Positions 10,044 to 18,571 of a stretch of DNA of 34,856 nucleotides are shown piece after piece. Position 1 is the stretch's first letter; each line of letters begins with the position of its first letter. The translations under genes and the position numbers were made by a program. The notes beneath the pieces are model-generated. The model searched no databases and was not told the DNA's origin. It saw only the letters and a program-made list of their open reading frames with translations. The stretch lies in NCBI GenBank assembly GCA_029257385.1, contig JARIBS010000028.1, positions 1 to 34,856 of the forward strand, read 5' to 3'. Source of the stretch: Thiorhodococcus sp. Lineage in GTDB: Bacteria > Pseudomonadota > Gammaproteobacteria > Chromatiales > Chromatiaceae.

Positions 10044-10280
10044 TTATGCCTGATGTGCGTTGATGTAATCGATGGCCTGTTTGACCGTAGTGATCTTCTC
10101 GGCGTCCTCGTCGGGGATTTCGGTCTCGAATTCCTCTTCGAGGGCCATGACCAACTCGACGGTGTCGAGTGAGTCCGCGCCCAGATCGTCGACGAATGAC
10201 GCCTCGGCGGTGACCTCTTCTTCCTTGACGCCCAATTGGTCGATGACAATTTTACGGACTCGATCTTCAACGCTGCTCAT
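10044..10280 (-). CDS. acpP: Acyl carrier protein
   Basis: This 78-residue acidic protein carries acyl chains on a 4'-phosphopantetheine attached to Ser37 in the invariant [10 protein letters not shown] motif. The whole sequence is close to canonical gammaproteobacterial AcpP ([13 protein letters not shown], then [20 protein letters not shown]). GAGGA lies about ten bases before the ATG. The 151-base gap upstream, between it and fabG, is the largest in the fatty-acid part of the cluster. It is a natural place for an additional promoter to supply this highly abundant protein, although no strong promoter sequence is obvious. Confidence 0.98.
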   Translation of the reverse strand: MSSVEDRVRKIVIDQLGVKEEEVTAEASFVDDLGADSLDTVELVMALEEEFETEIPDEDAEKITTVKQAIDYINAHQA

Positions 10281-10431
10281 AGAAATGATTCCTCAAGATG
10301 ACAAAATCGGCCCTGGCTGGACCACGGCGTATTCTAGTGACAAACGATGTGCGATGAAAGCTGATATGGCGATCAGTTCATGGCGCATAAAAAACTGATT
10401 TGAAAGCGTATTTGCGCCCTATATCACAGCC

Positions 10432-11172
10432 TCACGCCATGTGCATACCGCCGTTGACGTGAATTGTCTCGCCAGTGATGTAGGCTGCGCCTGGCGAGGC
10501 CAGAAAAACCACCGTGTTGGCAATCTCGGCAGGCTGTCCCAAACGCGCCAAGGGAATCGCTGACAGCAGGCCTTGGCGCTGCGCCTCAGGCAGCTCGCGG
10601 GTCATATCCGTATCGATGAAGCCGGGTGCGACGCAGTTCACCGTAATGGCGCGCGAACCCACTTCTCGGGCCAGTGACTTAGTAAAACCCAGCATACCGG
10701 CCTTGGCTGCTGCATAGTTGGTCTGTCCGGCGTTGCCCATCGATCCGACCACGGATGCGATGTTGATGATACGCCCCTTGCGCGCCTTGCTCATGGCGCG
10801 CAGACAGGCTTTCGAGAGACGGTAAATCGAGCCTAGATTGGTGTCGATGACGGCGTCCCATTCATCGCTCTTCATGCGCATCAGGAGATTGTCGCGTGTG
10901 ATCCCGGCATTGTTGACCAGAATGCTCGGCGCTCCCAACCGCTCGCCGATCTGGCTCATGGCGGCATCCACCGACGCCTGATCGGACACATTCAGCACCA
11001 AGCCGATGCCCTGATGACCAGCCTCGCCGAACGCCTGCTCGATTGCTTCAGCGCCGCCTTGCGTGGTTGCGGTGCCGGCAACGCTTGCGCCGTGTTCGGC
11101 CAGCGCCAGCGCGATGGCGCGTCCAATCCCGCGCGAAGCACCAGTGACCAGTGCGATTTCACCCTTCAGCAT
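10432..11172 (-). CDS. fabG: 3-oxoacyl-[acyl-carrier-protein] reductase
   Basis: FabG reduces 3-oxoacyl-ACP with NADPH in each elongation cycle. The 246-residue SDR protein has the cofactor motif GASRGIG at residues 11-17, NNAG at 87-90 and the catalytic Ser140-Tyr153-Lys157 (INIASVVGSMGNAGQTNYAA AKAG). The C-terminal PGAAYITGETIHVNGGMHMA is typical. The ATG at 11172 is chosen over one nine codons upstream because AGAGGA lies six bases before it and the conserved MLKGEIALVTG begins there. The start overlaps the fabD stop by 14 bases, consistent with translational coupling. Confidence 0.96.
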   Translation of the reverse strand: MLKGEIALVTGASRGIGRAIALALAEHGASVAGTATTQGGAEAIEQAFGEAGHQGIGLVLNVSDQASVDAAMSQIGERLGAPSILVNNAGITRDNLLMRMKSDEWDAVIDTNLGSIYRLSKACLRAMSKARKGRIINIASVVGSMGNAGQTNYAAAKAGMLGFTKSLAREVGSRAITVNCVAPGFIDTDMTRELPEAQRQGLLSAIPLARLGQPAEIANTVVFLASPGAAYITGETIHVNGGMHMA

Positions 11173-12109
11173 GTGCAGTCCTCTCCAAAGCCGTCTCAAG
11201 CGTCTTCGCGTCGCAGACGGGCAGCGTTGTCATGGTGTCCGTGATTCTCTTGCACAGACCCGCAAGCACCTTGCCCGGTCCGCATTTGATCGCCATCCCG
11301 ACGCCGTGGGCCGCGACGTGCTCGACCGTCTCGACCCAGCGCACCGGGCTGTAGAGCTGCTCGATTAGGCGCTTACGCAAGGTCTCGACCGAGTCAGCGG
11401 CGCTCACGCTGGCATTGTGGATGACGGCAATGGACGGCAGGGCCAGTGGGATATCGGCCAGACGCTCAGCGAGCCGCTCGGCCGCGGGCTGCATCAAGGC
11501 GCAATGCGAAGGGACGCTGACCGCCAGCGCCAGCGCCCGCTTGGCACCAGCGGCCTTGGCCGCTTCGATCGCGCGCGTCACGGCCGTTGCGTGACCGGCG
11601 ATGACGACTTGTCCTGGGGCGTTGAAATTGACCGCGGCGAGCACCTCATCCTGCGCCTGTTCTTCGCAGACGGCGAGGACTTGCGCATCGCTCAGACCAA
11701 GCAGTGCAGCCATCGCACCTGCGCCGGAGGGTGCCGCCGCCTGCATGAAGCGACCCCGGTCAGCGGCAAGACGGATGCCATCGGCGAACGCCAGCGCCTC
11801 TGCCGCAACCAGTGCCGCGTATTCGCCCAGACTATGACCCGCCATGATGGTTGCGGGTTGGCCGCCCGCTGCCTGCCAGAGACGCCAGAGCGCGATATTG
11901 GCCGCGAGCATAGCTGGCTGGGTATTCTCGGTGCGATCGAGCGCGTCTTTCGGTCCCTGACTGACGAGCCGCCAGAGATCCTGGCCCAAAGCCTCGGAGG
12001 CCTCCTCGAAGGTGTGCTTGACGCTGGGATAGGATTCGGCAAGTGCGTCGAGCATCCCGACCGATTGTGAACCTTGTCCCGGAAAAAAGACCGCGAGTTG
12101 TCGTGACAT
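11159..12109 (-). CDS. fabD: Malonyl CoA-acyl carrier protein transacylase
   Basis: FabD loads malonyl groups from CoA onto ACP. The protein of 316 residues begins MSRQLAVFFPGQGSQSVGML, the conserved family start. The nucleophile is Ser93 in GHSLGEYAAL, and His202 in VPSHCALMQP completes the dyad. NFNAPGQVVIAGH is also conserved. The frame is open 29 codons further upstream, but that overlaps the fabH end without conservation. The chosen ATG has no purine-rich Shine-Dalgarno: the preceding bases are a pyrimidine run (CTCTCCTC). Its translation may therefore depend on coupling to fabH, whose stop is 43 bases upstream. Confidence 0.95.
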   Translation of the reverse strand: MSRQLAVFFPGQGSQSVGMLDALAESYPSVKHTFEEASEALGQDLWRLVSQGPKDALDRTENTQPAMLAANIALWRLWQAAGGQPATIMAGHSLGEYAALVAAEALAFADGIRLAADRGRFMQAAAPSGAGAMAALLGLSDAQVLAVCEEQAQDEVLAAVNFNAPGQVVIAGHATAVTRAIEAAKAAGAKRALALAVSVPSHCALMQPAAERLAERLADIPLALPSIAVIHNASVSAADSVETLRKRLIEQLYSPVRWVETVEHVAAHGVGMAIKCGPGKVLAGLCKRITDTMTTLPVCDAKTLETALERTAHAEG

Positions 12110-12152
12110 GAGGAGAGAGGCGTCTGTCGTTTGAGGGTGTGGTGCGTGATGT

Positions 12153-13109
12153 TTAGTACTTGATGAGGGTCGAGCCCCAGGTGAAACCGCCGCCAAAGGC
12201 CTCCATCAGCAGCGTCTGACCGCGTTGGATGCGACCGTCGCGTACCGCCTGATCGAAGGCCAGCGGGATGGATGCCGAGGAGGTGTTGCCGTGCTCATGA
12301 ACGGTCACCACCACGCGCTCCATCGGCAGGTCGAGCTTACGCGCGGTCGCCTGGATGATGCGCAGATTGGCCTGATGCGGAATCAGCCAATCGATATCGG
12401 ATCTGCTCAGACCGTTGGCTGCGAGCGTCTCGTCGACGAGACGCCATAGCTTGGTCACCGCGAACCGAAAGACTTCATTGCCTTTCATCTCCACGAAAGC
12501 TTCATCGGGCCTGCCATTGCCATGGCCGCCGGGGATTTGGAGCAAGTCTTTGTAAGCGCCGTCGGCGTAGATGCGACTTGAGATGATTCCGGGCTGATCA
12601 CCGGCTCCGAGCACCACCGCGCCGGCTCCGTCGCCAAAGAGCACGCAGGTGCTCCGATCGGTCCAGTCGAGCACCCGTGAGAACGTCTCAGCACCGACGA
12701 CCAGGACGTGACGCGCCGCCCCGCAACGGATGTATTTGTCCGCAACGTCCAGGGCGTAGACGAATCCAGCGCATACTGCTTGAAGATCAAAGGCCGGGCA
12801 GCCATGCGCATCCAGACGGTGCTGAAGTAGACAGGCGGTGCTCGGAAAAAACTGATCCGGGGTGGTGGTGGCCACCAGGATGAGATCAATGTCCGAGGCT
12901 TGGAGTCCGGCGGCATCCAAGGCATTGCGAGAAGCCTTTTCGGCAAGATCACAGCAGGTTTCCCCATCTACGACCACATGGCGCTTTTCGATTCCCGTGC
13001 GCTCGCGAATCCAGGCATCCGTGGTGTCGATCATCGTTTCGAGATCGGCATTCGTCACGACCCGCTCGGGGAGATAACTGCCGGTGCCGAGAATACACGA
13101 GGCAGGCAT
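12153..13109 (-). CDS. fabH: 3-oxoacyl-[acyl-carrier-protein] synthase III
   Basis: KAS III starts fatty-acid synthesis by condensing acetyl-CoA with malonyl-ACP. The 318 residues match E. coli (317). The triad is Cys113 in LQAVCAGFVYAL, His245 in LIPHQANLRIIQ and Asn275 in HEHGNTSSASIP. The C-terminal MEAFGGGFTWGSTLIKY is the family ending. The start codon overlaps the plsX stop by one base (TGATG), a classic coupled arrangement. The location between plsX and fabD is the enterobacterial order; Pseudomonas lacks a fabH at this position. Confidence 0.96.
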   Translation of the reverse strand: MPASCILGTGSYLPERVVTNADLETMIDTTDAWIRERTGIEKRHVVVDGETCCDLAEKASRNALDAAGLQASDIDLILVATTTPDQFFPSTACLLQHRLDAHGCPAFDLQAVCAGFVYALDVADKYIRCGAARHVLVVGAETFSRVLDWTDRSTCVLFGDGAGAVVLGAGDQPGIISSRIYADGAYKDLLQIPGGHGNGRPDEAFVEMKGNEVFRFAVTKLWRLVDETLAANGLSRSDIDWLIPHQANLRIIQATARKLDLPMERVVVTVHEHGNTSSASIPLAFDQAVRDGRIQRGQTLLMEAFGGGFTWGSTLIKY

Positions 13110-14140
13110 CAGGCTGTTTCCTGATACTGATCGCTGCCGACGAGGTGTCGTCCGACTTGCTCGCCGATGCGCTGCGGGATGTTGGCGAGGATTTCCTTCT
13201 CGGCAATATAGATTGCGTTCTCGAAAGCGATGGCGTCGGCGCCGCCGTGGCTTTTTACCACGATGCCGCGCAGACCGAGCAGGCTGGCGCCATTGTAACG
13301 CCGGGGGTCCATAGTGCGGCGAAAGTTTTTGAGGACGGGCATTGCAATCAGGCCCGCCAGGCGCGTGTACCAGGTGCGCTTGAACTGGTGTTTGAGCGAA
13401 TTCCCTATGAACTTGGCGACGCCTTCGCTGGACTTGAGCGCGACGTTGCCGACGAACCCATCGGCGACAACCAGATCGACGTCAGCAAGAAAGATGCCGT
13501 CGCCTTCCACATGACCGATATAATTCAGCCCGCTGCGAGTCAGCAGCTCATGGGCCTGCTTGACTTGCTCGTTGCCCTTAATTTCCTCCTGGCCGATGTT
13601 GAGCAGACCGACCCGCGGCCTGTCGACGCCGTCGACGGCACAGATGAGTTCGCTGCCCATGACCGCGAACTGAAAGAGATGTTCGGCCGTGCAGTCGACA
13701 TTGGCCCCGAGATCAAGCATGTGCGTATGACCGTGCAGCGAGGGCACGGCCGTGCAGATTGCCGGGCGATCGACGTGCGGGAGCATCTTGAGCACGAAGC
13801 GCGCTGTGGACATGAGTGCGCCGGTATTGCCCGCGCTGACGCACGCTTGCGCCTCGCCGTTCTTGACCAGATCGATGGCCACGCGCATTGAGGAGTCTTT
13901 CTTGTTGCGCAGCGCCTTGGAGGGCGCCTCATCCATCGCGACCTCTTGCGTGGTCGCGCGAATTCGCAGCCGCTCACGCGAGGCGTCACCCAAAATCCGC
14001 GTGATACGCTCCTCGTTGCCGACGAGGATCAGCTCGGCATGCGCATTGTCGGCCAGATAACTCAGGGCTGCGGCAACGACGACGTCTGGCCCATGGTCGC
14101 CACCCATGGCGTCGAGGGCGATTGTGCAGCGTTGCTTCAT
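13109..14140 (-). CDS. plsX: Phosphate acyltransferase PlsX
   Basis: PlsX makes acyl-phosphate from acyl-ACP, feeding PlsY in glycerophospholipid synthesis at the inner face of the membrane. From the ATG at 14140 the protein has 343 residues and begins [22 protein letters not shown], with the ALDAMGGD family start. [29 protein letters not shown] and [13 protein letters not shown] are recognisable conserved blocks. A GTG at 14188 that overlaps the rpmF stop would add 16 residues and might couple translation to rpmF. The conserved start favours 14140, although no good Shine-Dalgarno precedes it. Confidence 0.94.
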   Translation of the reverse strand: MKQRCTIALDAMGGDHGPDVVVAAALSYLADNAHAELILVGNEERITRILGDASRERLRIRATTQEVAMDEAPSKALRNKKDSSMRVAIDLVKNGEAQACVSAGNTGALMSTARFVLKMLPHVDRPAICTAVPSLHGHTHMLDLGANVDCTAEHLFQFAVMGSELICAVDGVDRPRVGLLNIGQEEIKGNEQVKQAHELLTRSGLNYIGHVEGDGIFLADVDLVVADGFVGNVALKSSEGVAKFIGNSLKHQFKRTWYTRLAGLIAMPVLKNFRRTMDPRRYNGASLLGLRGIVVKSHGGADAIAFENAIYIAEKEILANIPQRIGEQVGRHLVGSDQYQETA

Positions 14141-14187
14141 CGGGAGTCGGGTAATGCGGCTCGATCGGGTGCCGGCAGGGGGATTCA

Positions 14188-14361
14188 CTACGTCTTGTCC
14201 ACAACCTTACGACCGCGATAAAAACCGTCGGCAGTCATATGGTGGCGCAGATGTGTCTCGCCGCTGGTAGGATCGACCGAGAGCGTGGGTTTGCTCAAAG
14301 CGTCGTGAGCACGGCGCATGCCACGCTTGGATGGGGTCTTGCGATTTTTCTGAACAGCCAT
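14188..14361 (-). CDS. rpmF: 50S ribosomal protein L32
   Basis: This 57-residue basic protein begins [20 protein letters not shown], the invariant L32 start, and includes [20 protein letters not shown]. It lacks the four zinc-binding cysteines, so it is the zinc-independent form. GGAG lies six bases before the ATG. It is placed between yceD and plsX as in most Gammaproteobacteria, so ribosome and membrane-lipid genes can be co-transcribed. Confidence 0.97.
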   Translation of the reverse strand: MAVQKNRKTPSKRGMRRAHDALSKPTLSVDPTSGETHLRHHMTADGFYRGRKVVDKT

Positions 14362-14461
14362 TGTCATCTCCAAATCGGGACGCGTGCCGACATTAGGGCA
14401 GGCGCATCCGCATATACGTTCAAAACCCGGAACACCGTGTCGCGCTCACGCGCAACCCGCA

Positions 14462-15007
14462 TCACTCTTTCGGTCTATCCTTGAGCGTCGCCAGGACTGC
14501 AAATGGGCTCGACCGCTGCTCAACTGATTGGGCGTTAGCGCCATCACCACTCGAGTGCGGGCCATCCGGCGCCTGACACTGTCCGGCCTCATGACGCGCC
14601 ACGACTGGCATGGCCAACAGCAGCTCGTCTTCGATCAGATCGCGCGGACTCACCGGCTCGTCCATCACAACCAGCGTCTCGACCTCATCTCCGAGCGCCT
14701 CAGCGTCTGACTGCGTTTTAACTAGCATCAACATCCAGGTGGCATCGACTGGCAGCGAAACCGGACATAGACAGCGCTGACAGGGCAGATGCAGTCGCGC
14801 CTGAACCTGACCACGGATCAAAGCGCGCCGCGCATTGTCTCGCTCGAAGCTCAAATAATACTGGATCTGCGTCGGCTCGGCGCTAGTCTCGGGCAGCACG
14901 ACTGCCGCCAATCGCGCAAACTCGGCCAACGGCAGGATACCCCGGTACGAAAGGCCGAGTTTCACCGCCCGCCAAGGGTCGAGTTTATCAGGAAGTGCAG
15001 CCGACAT
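14462..15007 (-). CDS. yceD: YceD/DUF177 family protein, 23S rRNA accumulation factor
   Basis: This 181-residue protein belongs to the YceD family (DUF177), linked in E. coli and plants to 23S rRNA accumulation. It sits next to rpmF as it nearly always does. The family cysteine motif is visible in LPCQRCLCPVSLPVD, followed by an acidic segment (MDEPVSPRDLIEDELLLAMP) and a later Cys in HEAGQCQ. It is the first gene of the minus-strand ribosomal/fatty-acid cluster. The 48 bases upstream, between it and the ATPase gene, have no clear Shine-Dalgarno close to the ATG. They contain a TTGACG at 15041-15046 and a weak TAATGT at 15017-15022 with an 18-base spacer, which would give an almost leaderless mRNA. 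Confidence 0.9.
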   Translation of the reverse strand: MSAALPDKLDPWRAVKLGLSYRGILPLAEFARLAAVVLPETSAEPTQIQYYLSFERDNARRALIRGQVQARLHLPCQRCLCPVSLPVDATWMLMLVKTQSDAEALGDEVETLVVMDEPVSPRDLIEDELLLAMPVVARHEAGQCQAPDGPHSSGDGANAQSVEQRSSPFAVLATLKDRPKE

Positions 15008-15055
15008 AAGCCGCTAACATTAACCCACCAGCGGCACTTTCGTCAATTGGTGCAT

Positions 15056-18000
15056 TTAGCTCAACGCATGCACAAACACGCGTGTATCGGCATCTTCGAG
15101 TGTGCGTGCCTGCTCGACGACGCTGGCGTGATGGGTGAACAGGATGACCTGCGTTCTGGCGGAAAAATCAGCCAGGGCGTCGAGGGTGGCGAGGGCGCGT
15201 ACATCGTCGAATTGGATGAGGATATCGTCGACCACGAACGGGAGCGCAGGTGCGCTGTCGAGATAATGCTCGAGGGTGGCTAGACGCAGGGCCAGATACA
15301 GTTGATCGCGGGTGCCGGTGCTCATGGCCTCGACACGCACGCGTTCGCCGTTGTCGCGCACACCAACCAGCACCGACTGGTCGGTCTCGTCGAAGTCGCT
15401 TTCCACGGCGGCGAATCCACCACAGGTGAGCTTAGCGAAATAGCCGCTGGTACGCATCAGGATCGGATCGCGGTGTTGACGGCGAAACTGCTCGATGGTG
15501 TCGCGCAAGACCCGCGCGGACAGGCGCGTGCGCACATACTGCTCAGCGTGCGCACGCAGACTTGCAAGTGTCTGCTCGGTCTCCTCGGCGAGCGTGGAGG
15601 CGGCGTCATCACCGGCCATGGCGGTAAAATCGCGCTCGGCATTGATCTGCTGTTCTAACAATGCGCGATGGCGTGGCCGCAGCTCGTGCTCGATATGCGT
15701 GTTGAGCGCGCTCAATTCTTCGAGGATCCGCTCGCGCTCGACCGTGGCGGCTTCGGTTTCGAGTTCCGCGATAGCGAGACCGTCTCCGCTGTCGAGCAGC
15801 GTCGACTCGAGTCCGTGCAGTTCGTCGGCGAGTCGGCGGCGCTCATGAGACTGCTCAAGCGCCGCCGACAGTGCGTCTGGATGACGGCATCCGGCCTGGC
15901 GACAGAGTTCGGCGAGCGTCTCTTCAGCCGCCTGCAGCTCGGCCTCGGCCTGTCTGATCTCGAGCTGGGCCTGTTCGGCCTGCTCGCGCAGCTCGATGAA
16001 CCGACTCTGTGCCTCGCGCTGCTCGATGAGACGCTGGTGCAGATGTAGCACCACCTCGCTGCTGGAGGCCGCTTGCAGATCGGGTGCCAGACGTGCGCTG
16101 AGATCGGCCACGGCCTGCTCGAAACCGCGCGCATCGGCATCGATCCCGCTGATCCGCCTCTGGAGGCCGCGCGCCTCGTCGAGCAGCTTGAGCGTGGCAT
16201 CGATCGCTTCGAGATAATCCGAGACTTCCGCCGGGCTGGCCTGTGCCGGCAGACCCAGTTCATGCGTGAGCGCGGCCCAGCCGCCCTGCCATGCCTGGCG
16301 TTCAGTCTGGGCCGTTTCGACCTCCAGCTCAAGGCCGCGCCGCGCCTCATCCAGCTCGGCGATATTCTGGGTCATGGTCTGGCGTTGTGTGTGCGTCTGT
16401 TGCAGGCCGTGCAGTCGCGCTTCGGCGTGATCGAGCAGCGGAGCAAGGGGTGCGTGTTCGGTGATCTGGGGTGCATCCTCCGAGAGCGCGGTGAGTTGGC
16501 GAACGAGCGCTTGAGCGTGCGTTGCGCGAGTCAGGCGCAGTGCATCCAACTGTTTTTGCAGCTCGTCGCCCACCTCGGCTTTCTCACGCAACCGGGTTGC
16601 CTGCGCGAGCCAGTCGGTCATCTCGCGTGGCGGGAGTGGACGGATAGCACAGGCCTGCCACTGTGTCTGCCAGGACGCCTCTAGGGTGCGCTGTTTCTCG
16701 GCGAGCGTTTCTAGGGTTGCGTCGAGTGTTGCCAGCAATTGTGTCTGTGCCTCTAGCATCGCCTGTGCTGCGGCCTGTTCATGGACCCGCTGCGCCTCGC
16801 GGCGCAGCCTGTCGGCGAGCGCGTCGGCTGTCTCGACCGCCTGTTCGAAGGCATCGGGCAAATCCGCCTCAGCGCTGTAGGTTTTGGCCTCGGCGGTCAC
16901 ATCCAGACCGGCCTGCCAGGTGCGTCGAATCAACTGCCAGCCGGCTTCTCGGTGTGCGCGTGCTTGGAGGAGGTCGGCCTCGCAGGGCGTGGCACCCGTG
17001 AGCTGAAGGACGCGCAGTGATTCGGCGATGCGCTGGCGCTCATGATCGGTCTGGGCGCGTGTCGCGACATTTTGGCGGCACTCATCGTCGAGCGTCTGGA
17101 AATCGGCCGCAAAGCGACGGATGGTTTCCGTGCCGGGCAAGGGCGCGCGGCGCAGACTGGCGAGTGTTTCAGTCCACAGAGCCAGCGCGTCGAGTTCGCG
17201 TGCACAGGTGTCGGTATGGCGCTGGAGTCGATCTTCGGCCTCGCCGATGGCGCCGTCGAGATCCCCGGCGCGCCGCGCTGCCTCGACAGCCCGTTCCAAG
17301 CCCTCCAGAGGCGGGCTGTTTGGAAGCGCGTGCAGTGTCTCGGTGGCATCGGTCAGCGCCAGTTCGGTCTGTGTCAGGCGAGTGCGCGCGGTTCTAAGGG
17401 CCATATCCAGTGCTTCACGATGTCCACCGAGTTCGGTTGCGCGCCGATGGCGCCCAAGCAACGCGCGTAGCGGTTCGGCCTCGCTGAGCGCAAGACCGGG
17501 ACGGATCGTGGCGAGGCGCTGTGCGGCAAGTCTGTTCTGCTCGTCGGCCGTGGCACGTAGTGCCGGGCGGTCTTGGGCGGCCTTGCGGTAACTGCCGAGC
17601 TGCTCGCGCAGCAGGTCGATGACCTCGGCCTGGGCGAGCAGGTCTTGCGAGAGCGTCTCGGCGCCGGCCTTCTCGCTGAGTGCGGTGTGTCTTGCGCGGG
17701 CAATGCGCGATTGTTCGCGGGCGAGTCGGCGTTTGGCGTCGGCGCCGTCGCGGTGCGTACCAAAGTCCTCGTGCAGCAGCGGGACGCTGGCCAGCTCGGC
17801 CAGGCGCTCACGCAACTGCGCCCGTCTGGCCAGACTCGGCAGGGTACGGCGCAGACGCTCGAGGGTCTGACGGCGGGCGGTCGTCTCGCTCAGCTCGGAG
17901 TCGATGTCGGCCAGCTCCTGCTTCATCTCCCCGAGTGCTTTGCGCGCATCGTCCCATTGCCGTGCCGAGAGCGACTGCTCGCGCAGTTGACGCTGGAGTT

Positions 18001-18571
18001 CGGCCAGGTGGCTGAGACCGGCGTTGAACGCCGGCTTGTGCGCGCGGGGTGCAAAAAGCGCGGCCGCTTCGCTATCGAGCGTGTTGAGCAGCGTGTGGAT
18101 CTGGGTACTGCCCAGAGCGCTGCCGAACAGGGCTTCCGCCTCGCGTCCACGCTCGGCGAGCAGGGCCTCACCGCCGCTGACCAGGGTTTGATGATCAATG
18201 CCGAAGAGACGCTCGAAGAGGCGTTCATCAACACCGTGCAGCAGTCGGGTCAGATGCTCCTCGGGGATCGGGCGGGCGTCGCTGTCGAGGAGGGTGTTTT
18301 TGCGGCCTTTGCGACGATAGCAGTGCAACTCTTGCCCATCGCGGTCGCGCAGTCGTGCGCCGACACGCAGTGCCGCATTGGGGTGAATGAAGGTGTCTTG
18401 TGTCCGCTCGGGGACGCCGTAGAGCAGCGCCTTGAGCGCTCTGAGCGCAGAGCTTTTACCCGCCTCATTGTGACCGAAGATCAGGTGCAGACCCTCGTGC
18501 CCGGCGCTGAGATCCAGTCGTTGATCGGTGAAGGGACCATAGGCGTGCAGATGTAACTCTTGGAGCTTCAT
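15056..18571 (-). CDS. YhaN-like SMC/SbcC-related ATPase with long coiled coil
   Basis: This 1171-residue ATPase belongs to the YhaN/Rad50-SbcC superfamily. The N-terminal head has MKLQELHLHAYGPFTDQRL and Walker A GHNEAGKS at residues 33-40, followed by the YhaN-type LLHGVDERLFERLFGIDHQT. The middle roughly 800 residues are Glu-, Gln-, Leu- and Ala-rich heptad-like coiled coil (LRRTLPSLARRAQLRERLAE, for example). The C-terminal head has the signature-like MSTGTRDQLYLALRLA and Walker B PFVVDDILIQFDD, then the His switch in ILFTHH. Unlike true SbcC/Rad50, no clear CxxC zinc hook was seen at the coil apex. The gene overlaps the upstream nuclease by 4 bases (ATGA). The pair probably forms a DNA-end-processing complex; substrates and role are unknown here. 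Confidence 0.88.
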   Translation of the reverse strand: MKLQELHLHAYGPFTDQRLDLSAGHEGLHLIFGHNEAGKSSALRALKALLYGVPERTQDTFIHPNAALRVGARLRDRDGQELHCYRRKGRKNTLLDSDARPIPEEHLTRLLHGVDERLFERLFGIDHQTLVSGGEALLAERGREAEALFGSALGSTQIHTLLNTLDSEAAALFAPRAHKPAFNAGLSHLAELQRQLREQSLSARQWDDARKALGEMKQELADIDSELSETTARRQTLERLRRTLPSLARRAQLRERLAELASVPLLHEDFGTHRDGADAKRRLAREQSRIARARHTALSEKAGAETLSQDLLAQAEVIDLLREQLGSYRKAAQDRPALRATADEQNRLAAQRLATIRPGLALSEAEPLRALLGRHRRATELGGHREALDMALRTARTRLTQTELALTDATETLHALPNSPPLEGLERAVEAARRAGDLDGAIGEAEDRLQRHTDTCARELDALALWTETLASLRRAPLPGTETIRRFAADFQTLDDECRQNVATRAQTDHERQRIAESLRVLQLTGATPCEADLLQARAHREAGWQLIRRTWQAGLDVTAEAKTYSAEADLPDAFEQAVETADALADRLRREAQRVHEQAAAQAMLEAQTQLLATLDATLETLAEKQRTLEASWQTQWQACAIRPLPPREMTDWLAQATRLREKAEVGDELQKQLDALRLTRATHAQALVRQLTALSEDAPQITEHAPLAPLLDHAEARLHGLQQTHTQRQTMTQNIAELDEARRGLELEVETAQTERQAWQGGWAALTHELGLPAQASPAEVSDYLEAIDATLKLLDEARGLQRRISGIDADARGFEQAVADLSARLAPDLQAASSSEVVLHLHQRLIEQREAQSRFIELREQAEQAQLEIRQAEAELQAAEETLAELCRQAGCRHPDALSAALEQSHERRRLADELHGLESTLLDSGDGLAIAELETEAATVERERILEELSALNTHIEHELRPRHRALLEQQINAERDFTAMAGDDAASTLAEETEQTLASLRAHAEQYVRTRLSARVLRDTIEQFRRQHRDPILMRTSGYFAKLTCGGFAAVESDFDETDQSVLVGVRDNGERVRVEAMSTGTRDQLYLALRLATLEHYLDSAPALPFVVDDILIQFDDVRALATLDALADFSARTQVILFTHHASVVEQARTLEDADTRVFVHALS

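Noticed and set aside
10331-10354. Possible promoter for acpP (TAGAAT -10-like at 10331-10336 on the minus strand)
   Set aside because: No acceptable -35 at 16-18 bases; at best 3 of 6 positions match. The site is plausible by context only.
15011-15035. GCCGCT/AGCGGC stem after the yhaN-like gene as a terminator
   Set aside because: The 14-base loop and lack of a T-run make it unlikely. It also runs into the yceD start.
15302-18556. Long plus-strand open frames opposite the yhaN-like gene
   Set aside because: They are shadows of the ATPase frame, with Arg/Ser-rich composition and no domain motifs.
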